From Desulfamplus sp. (GTDB taxonomy: Bacteria > Desulfobacterota > Desulfobacteria > Desulfobacterales > Desulfobacteraceae): a stretch of 5,760 bases of DNA. The stretch spans positions 1 through 5,760 of the forward strand of contig JADFYT010000163.1 of the NCBI GenBank assembly GCA_015232935.1. The letters run 5' to 3'. Position numbers and translations under genes: made by a program. Positions 1 through 5,671 of this stretch are shown here, piece after piece. The notes below the pieces were generated by a model. It made no database searches. It had not been told where the DNA came from and saw only the letters and a program-made list of their open reading frames with translations. Every line of letters starts with the position of its first letter. Within the stretch, counting starts at the first letter, position 1.

Positions 1-1279
1 AGCCAGCGGCACATACAGCCTTGCATGCCCCGCAGTTGGTGCAGTTTTGCACTAAATTTTTTGCATTGTCAGCACCATGGAAGAAATAGGTGGTGATAAG
101 ACCGATGGCACCTATGTAAATATAACCGAGCGTATGCCCTCCAACCATTCTGTAAACAGGGCATACATTTGCACACGCTCCGCACCGGACACACTGTAGA
201 ACCTGTGCGAAATCAGGGTCTGATGCTATTTTCCTGCGACCATTATCCAGAAAAACAATATGCATCTCCCGTTTGACTGAACCGGTCGCACTCCTGGTCA
301 AAAAGTTTATGCTGCTGCCCGAAAGGTTAGCAATGCTGTCTGAAGGGTTAGCTGTGTTATCCGGATTATTACAGTTATCTGGTGTGTTATTACTGATGTC
401 TGCACTATTTTGTCTTCCACCGTTATATTCGGAGGGGCCTGTAATCCATGTGACATAGGATGTGAGTTTCTGGCCGGTGGCATTACGAGGAAGTACCTTT
501 GCCACGGTCAGGGCATCCTTGATAGATGGAAGAAGTTTGTCAATACCTGCAAGAACCACATGTACCTTTGGAAGAGTGGTGGCAAGGCGGGCGTTTCCCT
601 CATTGGTTACAATACCTATGGTTCCGGTATTGGCAATAACAAAATTGGCTCCGGTAATACCCATGTCCGCTTCAACGAATTTTTGTCTCAGCTCTTTTCT
701 TGCAACCTTTACAAGTTTTGCTATTTCAGCATCCTGCTCTTTTCCGGTAACTCCCGAGAAAAGCTCCGCCACCTGAAAACGGGAGAGGTGAATCGCCGGC
801 ATGACCATATGGGACGGGCCTTCATGACGAAGCTGGACAATCCATTCGCCAAGGTCGGTTTCAGTCACCTCAAGACCTTCTCTTTCAAGCCATTTGTTGA
901 GGTGTGTCTCTTCGGCAGTCATGGATTTTGATTTTATGATTTTGCGGCAGTCGTTATCCCTGGCGATCTTTGCAATCATTTGATTCGCCTCCTGGGCTGT
1001 GGCTGCAAGGTGAACATGGACTCCGTTTTTTTCAGCCACGGATTTAAACTGCTCAAACAGCCTGTCGCCGTTTTTGATTGCGTCTTTTTTGATATCGGCA
1101 ACTTCAGCAATCAACCCTTCAATATCCATTCCGGCAAATGCGTTTTTTCTGCTTTCGCGATAGGCGACAGCGAATTTATCCATTGCGGATCGCAGGAACT
1201 GGTTATCAAGAGCGGTGTCAATTCTGTTTTTATACTCTTTGAGGGTCTCATTGTGCTTCAGGGTCTCACTCGTTTTCAT
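1..1279 (-). CDS. lutB: LutB/LldF-type L-lactate oxidation iron-sulfur protein (3' end outside window)
   Basis: Iron-sulfur subunit of the cytoplasmic LutABC/LldEFG system, which oxidises L-lactate to pyruvate; in this family it passes electrons through [4Fe-4S] clusters. The frame is open from the ATG at 1279 to the window edge (426 codons, no stop), so the C-terminus is missing. An N-terminal LUD domain (about residues 50-345) carries the family-type stretches ITGANFVIANTGTIGIVTNE (208-227) and WITGPSE (278-284), then MHIVFLDNGR (339-348). A first cluster motif has C363, C366, C369 and C373-P; a second has C413, C416, C419 and C423, with Ala instead of the usual Pro after the last Cys. Residues about 285-335 are an Asn/Ser/Asp-rich repeat insertion not expected in this loop. 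The start lies 5 nt after the lutC stop, with GGAGGTG (1291-1297) upstream, so translation is probably coupled to lutC. Some sulfate-reducer homologues carry a C-terminal CCG (LutA-like) domain; the window cannot show whether this one does. Confidence 0.93.
   Translation of the reverse strand, partial: MKTSETLKHNETLKEYKNRIDTALDNQFLRSAMDKFAVAYRESRKNAFAGMDIEGLIAEVADIKKDAIKNGDRLFEQFKSVAEKNGVHVHLAATAQEANQMIAKIARDNDCRKIIKSKSMTAEETHLNKWLEREGLEVTETDLGEWIVQLRHEGPSHMVMPAIHLSRFQVAELFSGVTGKEQDAEIAKLVKVARKELRQKFVEADMGITGANFVIANTGTIGIVTNEGNARLATTLPKVHVVLAGIDKLLPSIKDALTVAKVLPRNATGQKLTSYVTWITGPSEYNGGRQNSADISNNTPDNCNNPDNTANPSDSIANLSGSSINFLTRSATGSVKREMHIVFLDNGRRKIASDPDFAQVLQCVRCGACANVCPVYRMVGGHTLGYIYIGAIGLITTYFFHGADNAKNLVQNCTNCGACKAVCAAG
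314..412 (-). repeat. In-frame degenerate tandem repeat inside lutB, five units of 18-21 nt
   Basis: Read on the plus strand, the units start at 314, 335, 356, 374 and 395, with lengths 21, 21, 18, 21 and 18. Each begins with a variant of GYTRTCYG (GCTGCCCG, GCTGTCTG, GTTATCCG, GTTATCTG, GATGTCTG), and the first four continue with a GTTA- or ATTA-rich tail. All lengths are multiples of three, so the lutB frame is kept. The protein segment (about residues 291-325) is a low-complexity string of Asn, Ser, Asp, Pro and Ala with Asn recurring about every seven residues. It sits in the loop between the conserved ITGP and HIVFLDNGR segments of the LUD domain, where family members usually have a short connection. 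It is probably a disordered surface loop that grew by repeat expansion. Confidence 0.75.
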
Positions 1280-1284
1280 TACTG

Positions 1285-1971
1285 TTATTGCACCTCCATT
1301 TTTTGACCCTTTGCAGAAATATTGTGTAAAGTGCCTTCAAGAAGAATAATATGAAGCTCAAGAGGTCCGTGAACACCTATTGCCAATACCCGTTCAATAT
1401 CTGCGGTTCTGCTAGGGCCTGTGATAAAGGCTGTATAAGACGATGTTCTTTGTGTCAAAGCAGCCAACTCGTCTGCCATATCAAGGGCAGACGCCCTGAT
1501 ATCAGACTTGTAGAGCAGCACGGCATGAATATCGCTTATCATGGTCGCAAGGCGTTTATCCTCAGAATCTGAACAGACAACGACTGTTCCGGTTTCAGCG
1601 ATTCCAAAATCAGCAAATGTAAGGCCGATCTCAATGCCGCTGGCATGGCCTCGCAACTGATTTTGAATCAGGGAGATCCCTTTTGCCAGGCATCTTTTTT
1701 CTAAAAGTTCAAACATGGAGTTATCAAGTTCAGGGGCGGCGATAATTCCCATTTTTTTACTTTCCATTACATTGCATAACCTGGTTTCAGTTGCATTGCG
1801 TAGTCTGGCTTCTGTTATATTGCATAGCCTGTTTTCAACTTCATTGCATAATGATACTGCTATATCAAAAGCATCCTCTATCTTCTCGGCTTCATGGATA
1901 ACTGCCGAAACAAGAGATGCTTTTTCCTTGAATTCGGTGACAATATCTATTGTTTCCAATGCTATCCTCAT
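1285..1971 (-). CDS. lutC: LutC/LldG-type LUD-domain protein of L-lactate utilisation
   Basis: Small LUD-domain (YkgG/LutC family) partner of LutB in cytoplasmic L-lactate oxidation; it carries no cysteine cluster motif and its exact role in the complex is not settled. The family-type pieces are FADFGIAETGTVVV (119-132), RLATMISDIHAVLL (140-153) and ITGPSRTADIERVLAIGVHGPLELHIILL (183-211, described here in joined pieces: ITGPSRTADIE, then GVHGP, then ELHIILL). The protein is 228 aa, at or slightly above usual family length, the excess being an octapeptide repeat at 43-74. The gene lies 122 bp after dctM and 5 nt before lutB, so all are probably co-transcribed. The ATG at 1971 has no clear Shine-Dalgarno sequence; a TTG at 1959 (codon 5) has GAGGA five bases upstream and could be the true start. 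The frame is closed upstream by a TGA near 2024, so no long N-terminal extension is possible. Confidence 0.92.
   Translation of the reverse strand: MRIALETIDIVTEFKEKASLVSAVIHEAEKIEDAFDIAVSLCNEVENRLCNITEARLRNATETRLCNVMESKKMGIIAAPELDNSMFELLEKRCLAKGISLIQNQLRGHASGIEIGLTFADFGIAETGTVVVCSDSEDKRLATMISDIHAVLLYKSDIRASALDMADELAALTQRTSSYTAFITGPSRTADIERVLAIGVHGPLELHIILLEGTLHNISAKGQKMEVQ
1291..1297 (-). promoter_or_regulatory. Ribosome binding site of lutB inside the lutC 3' end
   Basis: GGAGGTG on the minus strand lies 11 bases before the lutB ATG and within the last codons of lutC. This fixes the lutB start at 1279 and suggests translational coupling of the two subunits. The spacing is slightly longer than the usual optimum. 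Confidence 0.7.
1750..1866 (-). repeat. In-frame 24-nt tandem repeat inside lutC (octapeptide N-x-x-E-x-R-L-C)
   Basis: Plus-strand units start at 1771, 1795, 1819 and 1843, each opening with ATTGCATA or ATTGCGTA. The first three are full 24-nt copies and the fourth keeps only its first nine or so bases. In protein terms the units are NEVENRLC (43-50), NITEARLR (51-58), NATETRLC (59-66) and the diverged NVMESKKM (67-74). The period of exactly eight codons keeps the frame. The segment looks helical and charged and lies in the N-terminal part of LutC before the conserved LUD core. Confidence 0.8.
1965..1969 (-). promoter_or_regulatory. Possible ribosome binding site pointing to a TTG start for lutC
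   Basis: GAGGA on the minus strand overlaps the first codons counted from the ATG at 1971 and sits five bases before TTG at 1959. The sequence before the ATG itself is A/T-only with no purine-rich core. Either the ATG is used with weak initiation, or the protein starts four residues later at TTG. Confidence 0.35.
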
Positions 1972-2059
1972 TATATTATTTTTTGTTATTTTACAAACTG
2001 CTCTACATGGAAGATCGTCTTGAATAAACCTTCATGGACGTTGTATGGCCACCCCGAAT

Positions 2060-2085
2060 CATGAAAACAAAAATGCATTTTCATG
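2060..2085 (-). repeat. Inverted repeat between dctM and lutC
   Basis: CATGAAAA (2060-2067) and TTTTCATG (2078-2085) form a perfect 8-bp inverted repeat with a 10-base loop, starting 8 bases after the dctM stop. The stem is AT-rich and no T tract follows on the minus strand, so it is not a convincing intrinsic terminator. It could mark the 3' end of a processed dctPQM message or be chance. I see no good promoter elsewhere in the 122-bp gap 1972-2093, which favours readthrough into lutCB. Confidence 0.4.
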
Positions 2086-2093
2086 GTAAAAGC

Positions 2094-3446
2094 CTACTGG
2101 CCAAAAAACAGATTGGGAAGATAGGTTATTATGGACGGAAAAATAACGCATAGAATAATGCCTGCGAGCTGTAAAAAGATAAAAGGCATGACACCTTTAT
2201 AAATAGCGAGCATGTTGTATTTGCCCTCAGGGGCAGCTCCCGCAAAATAAAACAGTGAGTATCCAAAAGGCGGGGTCAGGAATGATGTCTGGAGTGTAAT
2301 ACAGATAAGCATGGAAAACCACAGAGGATCAAAGCCTAAATCCATTGTGATTGGAAGGAAAATTGGTATTGTAATCAGAAGAATGGCAACCCAGTCAATA
2401 AACATTCCAAGGATGAAGACTGCAAACAGCATGATGGCCATAACAACCATGGGGTAGTCTTTCAAGGTACCGCCGACTAAAAGGTCTGTAATGACATCTC
2501 CGCCGCCTATTGCCAAAAACTCGGAGCTGAAAAGGTTTCCGCATACAAAAAGCATCATCACCATGGATGTTATCTTGAGGGTGTTGTAGCTTGACTGCTT
2601 TATAACTTCCCAGGAGAGTTTTCTGTAAACAGCCGCAAGTATAGCGGCACCTATTACACCAAGTGCTGCTGCTTCGGAAGGGGTTGCGATTCCAAACAAA
2701 ATAGTCCCCATGACCGAAAGAATCAGAAACAGAGGGGGAACAAGAGACTTCATCGTCATCATGATCTTGTCAGTTGCACTGTACTTCGCAGCCTCTTTAG
2801 AACTTATGGGAGGACCAAGTTTGGGATTGATATTGCATCTTATGGCAACATAGGCAAGATAAAGTATCGCGAGTATAAATCCAGGAATAACCGCACCGGC
2901 AAACAGATTGCCCACAGAGGTCTCTTTCAACCCGGTCAATCCACCGTAAACAACAAGCATGATACTTGGCGGAATAAGAATGCCAAGTGTTCCACCCGCA
3001 CAGACTATGCCTGATATCATCTCCTTCTGGTAGCCTTTTTCAAGCATGGTTGGAACGGCAAGAAGGGTCATTCCAACAACAGATGCCCCTACAATTCCGG
3101 TTGTCGCGGCAAGTATGACACATACGATAACTACGGCAATTCCAAGCCCTCCGTTGACTTTGCCCACAACAATATAAAGAGCCTCAAAAAGTGCTTCTGA
3201 AATCTGGGATCGCTCAAGGAGCTGTGCCATCAGAATAAACAGGGGAACAGCAACAATGATAATGTTGCCCATGACCCCCCAGGTATTGTTCATGAAAACT
3301 CCGACCAATGCCGGAATATTGAATCCGTAATCTATAAGCCCTGTAATTGTTGCTGTTGTCGCAAGAGCAAATCCAAGAGGCATTCCTGTCAGAATAAACA
3401 AGGCAAGCAGAATAAACATCATTAAACTCATAAGTTCAGGACTCAT
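2094..3446 (-). CDS. dctM: TRAP transporter large membrane subunit DctM (FcbT3/TakM-like)
   Basis: Large permease subunit of a tripartite ATP-independent periplasmic transporter, the inner-membrane channel that moves the substrate using an ion gradient (usually Na+). The protein is 450 aa, at the usual length, and hydrophobic throughout with a dozen or so membrane segments. Visible DctM hallmarks are AGGTLGILIPPSIMLVVYGG (150-169), GIATPSEAAALGVIGA (252-267), GMFIDWVAILLITIPIFLP (347-365) and QTSFLTPPFGYSLFYF (386-401). The last is typical of the branch serving monocarboxylates and chloroaromatic or keto acids. I chose the ATG at 3446 because AGGGGTGG (3450-3457) precedes it at good spacing and the protein then begins with a normal first membrane segment. 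The same frame extends to an ATG at 3629, but those 61 residues lie inside dctQ, are Cys/Ser-rich, and look unlike DctM. It starts 13 nt after the dctQ stop, a tight operon. Confidence 0.96.
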   Translation of the reverse strand: MSPELMSLMMFILLALFILTGMPLGFALATTATITGLIDYGFNIPALVGVFMNNTWGVMGNIIIVAVPLFILMAQLLERSQISEALFEALYIVVGKVNGGLGIAVVIVCVILAATTGIVGASVVGMTLLAVPTMLEKGYQKEMISGIVCAGGTLGILIPPSIMLVVYGGLTGLKETSVGNLFAGAVIPGFILAILYLAYVAIRCNINPKLGPPISSKEAAKYSATDKIMMTMKSLVPPLFLILSVMGTILFGIATPSEAAALGVIGAAILAAVYRKLSWEVIKQSSYNTLKITSMVMMLFVCGNLFSSEFLAIGGGDVITDLLVGGTLKDYPMVVMAIMLFAVFILGMFIDWVAILLITIPIFLPITMDLGFDPLWFSMLICITLQTSFLTPPFGYSLFYFAGAAPEGKYNMLAIYKGVMPFIFLQLAGIILCVIFPSIITYLPNLFFGQ

Positions 3447-3459
3447 GCACCACCCCTTT

Positions 3460-3954
3460 TTACAATGTTTTAAGAGAGTTAATTTTTTTGATGACATTTG
3501 ACAGCAATTGCATGAAGAGCAAGATAAAACCAGCCGGTATAAACAGTTTGACCGGCCATATATAGGGAGTCCATGCTGTTGAGTTTCTCTCCCAGATACT
3601 GACTGACTCATAACCATATACAATCGCACCGTAGATAAGAAGTGCTGTCACCGGCAGGGTAAAAAGAACTGTTGCCGCAATCCACAGAATCGCCTGTGCT
3701 TTTGGTGACATGCGTGATGAGACAATATCCACATTGACATGGCCGCCAAAGTATTCAGTGTAGGAAAAGCCCATCACAAAATGGATACCAAAAAGAAAGG
3801 TTGTAAATTCAAGACCCCATACAGTGGGTGATGACAATACATATCGTGCGAAAACCTCAAATCCCGTGATAATCACAAGAATAGGAATAAGGTAGGATAT
3901 GAGCTGCCCCTGCTTTATAATTATTTTATCTAAGATTTCAGATAATTTTAACAT
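3460..3954 (-). CDS. dctQ: TRAP transporter small membrane subunit DctQ
   Basis: Small integral-membrane subunit that pairs with DctM to form the TRAP permease. At 164 aa it has the expected size and four hydrophobic segments (about 17-38, 48-66, 87-112 and 134-155). DctQ-type features are FEVFARYVLSSPTVWGLEFT (32-51), GHVNVDIVSSRMSPKAQ (71-87) and a charged C-terminal tail. AAGGTGA (3959-3965) lies four bases before the ATG and supports this start. Its message follows dctP across a 184-bp gap with two strong stem-loops, an arrangement that would let the abundant binding protein be made in excess over the membrane subunits. The immediate neighbour dctM completes the permease. Confidence 0.94.
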   Translation of the reverse strand: MLKLSEILDKIIIKQGQLISYLIPILVIITGFEVFARYVLSSPTVWGLEFTTFLFGIHFVMGFSYTEYFGGHVNVDIVSSRMSPKAQAILWIAATVLFTLPVTALLIYGAIVYGYESVSIWERNSTAWTPYIWPVKLFIPAGFILLFMQLLSNVIKKINSLKTL

Positions 3955-4015
3955 ATGTTCACCTTGGGTTTCAATTCCGTTAATAATTCCGCTTCGTTAA
4001 TAATCATACTTAAGG

Positions 4016-4068
4016 AATATCTCCAGAAAAAGGGGGGGAGAAAATCGTTCCCTCTTTCCGGAGATATT
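4016..4068 (-). repeat. Long interrupted stem-loop between dctP and dctQ
   Basis: AATATCTCC (4016-4024) pairs perfectly with GGAGATATT (4060-4068). Inside it, GAAA with TTTC and AGGG with CCCT extend the stem across single mismatches, enclosing a run of seven G on the plus strand (C on the transcript). The transcript after the stem is not T-rich, so a simple intrinsic terminator is unlikely. A role as an mRNA-stability or processing element, or as a partial attenuator lowering dctQM relative to dctP, fits its place. Confidence 0.65.
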
Positions 4069-4116
4069 TGTAAAGGGTGGGGTTGTGCCTATCAGGGCAT
4101 GGTAGTTATCTGATCT

Positions 4117-4156
4117 GGAAAGCTACATTTTTTATCAACTATTCATGTAGCTTTCC
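4117..4156 (-). repeat. 12-bp perfect inverted repeat spanning the dctP stop codon
   Basis: GGAAAGCTACAT (4117-4128) and ATGTAGCTTTCC (4145-4156) are exact inverted copies with a 16-base loop that contains the dctP TAG. In the transcript this hairpin would form at the very end of dctP. A downstream T tract is absent. Stem-loops after binding-protein genes of transporter operons are known to protect the upstream message from 3' exonucleases, and that is the most likely function here. Confidence 0.7.
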
Positions 4157-5293
4157 GCCTACAAACTGATCCTGCGGCCAGGGGGTAGCTCCACTTCTTG
4201 ACTCTCTCCAGTCTGCGAAATCTTTTTTCAAGGCTTCCTGGGAATCGAGAATCTTTTTGACATCAGGATTGGCTGCTTTTTTCTCTTCAAGATAGGCATT
4301 TGAAATTTTGGCAAATTCAATAATGGCCGCATCATCCATCTTTATAACCTGAACTTTTTCCTTGAATTTACGTATAGCTTCTGCGTTCAGGTTGTTAATC
4401 CAGCTGTAGCTCCATAGCTGGGTCTCTTTTGCGGCAGTATCTATGATCCATTTAAGGTCATCAGGCAGCTCGTCATATTTTTTCTTGTTAAAGAAAACAG
4501 CACTCTGGCAGGCGGGTTGATGAACACCGGGCTGGATGATGTATTTGGTAATTTCGTCAAACCCCATTGGCCAGTTGATAGCAGGTGACGAGAACTCGGC
4601 GGCATCAAGAACTCCTGTCTGGAGAGAAAGATATATTTCGCCGCCTGGCATGGCAACCGCGGACGCACCAAGTTTATTCAAGATATCCATATACCAGCCG
4701 GCAGTCCTGATTTTCATTCCCTTGAACTCTTCCATTGTGTTCGCCTCTTTATTTGACGCAAGCCCCATCTCCTGACCGACCTGACCACCAGGGAGAGCAA
4801 AAAGGCCATATCGTCCATAAAGTTCCTGCATCATTTCAAGCCCGCCTCTTTCATAGAGCCAGATGTTGTAAAGCTCAGCATCCAGTCCGTAAGGCACTGA
4901 TCCAAAGGGGATGAACGCCTCGTTTTTGCCTTGCCAGTATCCCGGCCAGTCGTGTCCTACTTCAAATGAGCCTTTTCCTACTGCGTCAAATATTTCCATG
5001 GCAGGAACAAGCTCTCCCGCTGAAAATGGCTTTATGTCAAGCCTTCCGCCAGAGGCAAGTCTGACTGTATCGCAAAAATGAACTGCAAGATCGTAGAAAA
5101 GCAGGCCTTTGGACCAGGGCATAACCATTTTCCAGCGAAATTTCTTGTCGCTTGTCTCTACTTTAAGCTTTGCAACTTGATCGTGGCGTTTGTCAGCTCC
5201 AAATTTTTCGCGCTTTTCAGCAGCGGACAGGTTTGGTACAGCAAGGCAGATTGTTATCAGACAGGCAATAACAAAATTTAAGGACTTTTTCAT
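4139..5293 (-). CDS. dctP: TRAP transporter periplasmic binding protein DctP (TakP/lactate-binding type)
   Basis: Extracytoplasmic solute receptor that binds a carboxylic acid in the periplasm and delivers it to DctQM. The N-terminus MKKSLNFVIACLITICLAVP plus NLSAAEK is a classic Sec signal peptide, probably cut near residue 24; no good lipobox is seen. The mature part starts its first strand at KFRWKMVMPW (51-60). KGMKIRTAG (191-199) contains R196, matching the conserved Arg that pairs with the ligand carboxylate in DctP proteins. AMPGGEIYLSLQTGVLDAAEF (214-234, key residues P216, G217, G218, E219, Q225, D230, E233) is characteristic of the branch holding the 2-oxo acid receptor TakP and the calcium-lactate receptor of Thermus. 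Length, 384 aa, is normal. Start choice is firm: GGAGGAGA (5301-5308) sits eight bases before the ATG. As first gene of the train it lies about 160 nt after a predicted operator-controlled promoter. Lactate as ligand is inferred from lutCB; pyruvate or other 2-oxo acids remain possible. Confidence 0.94.
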   Translation of the reverse strand: MKKSLNFVIACLITICLAVPNLSAAEKREKFGADKRHDQVAKLKVETSDKKFRWKMVMPWSKGLLFYDLAVHFCDTVRLASGGRLDIKPFSAGELVPAMEIFDAVGKGSFEVGHDWPGYWQGKNEAFIPFGSVPYGLDAELYNIWLYERGGLEMMQELYGRYGLFALPGGQVGQEMGLASNKEANTMEEFKGMKIRTAGWYMDILNKLGASAVAMPGGEIYLSLQTGVLDAAEFSSPAINWPMGFDEITKYIIQPGVHQPACQSAVFFNKKKYDELPDDLKWIIDTAAKETQLWSYSWINNLNAEAIRKFKEKVQVIKMDDAAIIEFAKISNAYLEEKKAANPDVKKILDSQEALKKDFADWRESRSGATPWPQDQFVGGKLHE

Positions 5294-5300
5294 TTTTAAG

Positions 5301-5308
5301 TCTCCTCC
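5301..5308 (-). promoter_or_regulatory. Strong ribosome binding site of dctP
   Basis: GGAGGAGA on the minus strand, eight bases before the dctP ATG at 5293, is a near-perfect anti-16S match. It is the best Shine-Dalgarno sequence in the window, in keeping with high expression of a periplasmic binding protein. Confidence 0.8.
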
Positions 5309-5442
5309 GTTAATGGGTTTGGATAGTGATGAATTTAACTGTCATGTCTTTGTATCCTGATCGCTTCGCATGATAAAGAATCTGGAAGCTTTGTTGGGGG
5401 TATATGGTCGTTTTCAGGTCAGGTTAAAGAGACACAATTTTT

Positions 5443-5461
5443 TACCAAAATGGTATGACCA
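5443..5461. promoter_or_regulatory. FadR/GntR-type operator at the dctP start site
   Basis: TGGTATGACCA (5451-5461), in the context AA-TGGT-ATG-ACCA-AT, matches the TGGT-N3-ACCA core bound by FadR-subfamily GntR repressors of lactate and pyruvate genes (LldR and PdhR; LutR-like proteins are related). A third half-site, TACCA at 5443-5447, forms an overlapping palindrome TACCA-AAA-TGGTA with the left half. The site begins one base after the predicted -10 box of the minus-strand promoter and so covers the transcription start, a position suited to repression. The regulator gene itself is not visible. Confidence 0.7.
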
Positions 5462-5462
5462 A

Positions 5463-5491
5463 TATTTAGAGGAATGAATATCTATTGTCAA
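5463..5491 (-). promoter_or_regulatory. Predicted sigma70 promoter of the dctPQM-lutCB train
   Basis: On the minus strand a perfect -35 box TTGACA (5491-5486) is followed by a 17-base spacer and a weak -10 box TAAATA (5468-5463). The upstream flank (about 5492-5570) is strongly A/T-rich with A and T tracts, like an UP element. Initiation near 5456 would give a leader of about 160 nt before dctP. The poor -10 match makes the exact start uncertain. Confidence 0.55.
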
Positions 5492-5616
5492 GCAAAAAAA
5501 CAAATATTTTGAGTTTATTTTTAATCTATTGTAAACATTATAAATATCTATATTTTAGATTGATTTGGCTTGTTGTGAGGCACGTTGGTTTTTTTTCAAC
5601 CATCACACCATTGTTG

Positions 5617-5645
5617 TTGACAAGGTTAAATTAATGGTGTTTTAT
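5617..5645 (+). promoter_or_regulatory. Predicted divergent sigma70 promoter
   Basis: TTGACA (5617-5622), a 17-base spacer and TTTTAT (5640-5645) form a plus-strand promoter pointing away from dctP. It mirrors the minus-strand promoter in -35 sequence and spacer length and, like it, has an operator just downstream. Initiation would fall near 5652, giving a leader of about 90 nt to the ATG at 5741. Confidence 0.5.
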
Positions 5646-5649
5646 TGCA

Positions 5650-5660
5650 TGGTATTACCA
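5650..5660. promoter_or_regulatory. Second FadR/GntR-type operator at the divergent start site
   Basis: TGGTATTACCA is a perfect TGGT-N3-ACCA palindrome lying four bases after the predicted -10 of the plus-strand promoter. It shares eight of eight arm bases with the dctP operator. Its centre (5655) is 199 bp from the other (5456), close to nineteen helical turns, which would allow one repressor to bridge both sites. The plus-strand gene is therefore probably in the same regulon. Confidence 0.7.
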
Positions 5661-5671
5661 ATAAAAAGCAA

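Noticed and set aside
314..412. CRISPR-like array
   Set aside because: The units are contiguous, degenerate, without spacers, and lie in frame within lutB.
410..931. A 173-codon plus-strand open frame, and a shorter one at 462-776
   Set aside because: Both lie entirely antisense to the well-supported lutB coding frame, have no recognisable protein character and no ribosome binding site context. They are frame shadows.
980..1306. Plus-strand open frame of 108 codons
   Set aside because: Antisense to the N-terminal part of lutB and the end of lutC, Phe/Cys-rich composition typical of a reverse-strand shadow.
1715..2023. Plus-strand open frame of 102 codons with Leu/Ser repeats
   Set aside because: Antisense to lutC; its apparent repeats are the reverse reading of the 24-nt lutC repeat.
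3447..3629. N-terminal extension of DctM by 61 residues
   Set aside because: It overlaps dctQ in another frame, is Cys/Ser-rich and unlike DctM, and the internal ATG at 3446 has a good ribosome binding site.
4016..4156. Intrinsic terminator ending transcription after dctP
   Set aside because: Strong stems are present, but no T tract follows either on the minus strand, and dctQM needs to be expressed with dctP.
4441..4671. Alternative minus-strand frame of 76 codons inside dctP
   Set aside because: It is a shifted frame within dctP, whose own frame is strongly supported; there is no separate start signal.
5569..5592. Sigma54 promoter (GGCAC followed by TTGG)
   Set aside because: The required GG and GC at -24/-12 spacing is not met on either strand.
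5586..5602. TGGTT-N7-AACCA inverted repeat around a T run as a terminator
   Set aside because: The T run is inside the loop, not after a stem; there is no gene ending nearby and the stem is only five pairs.
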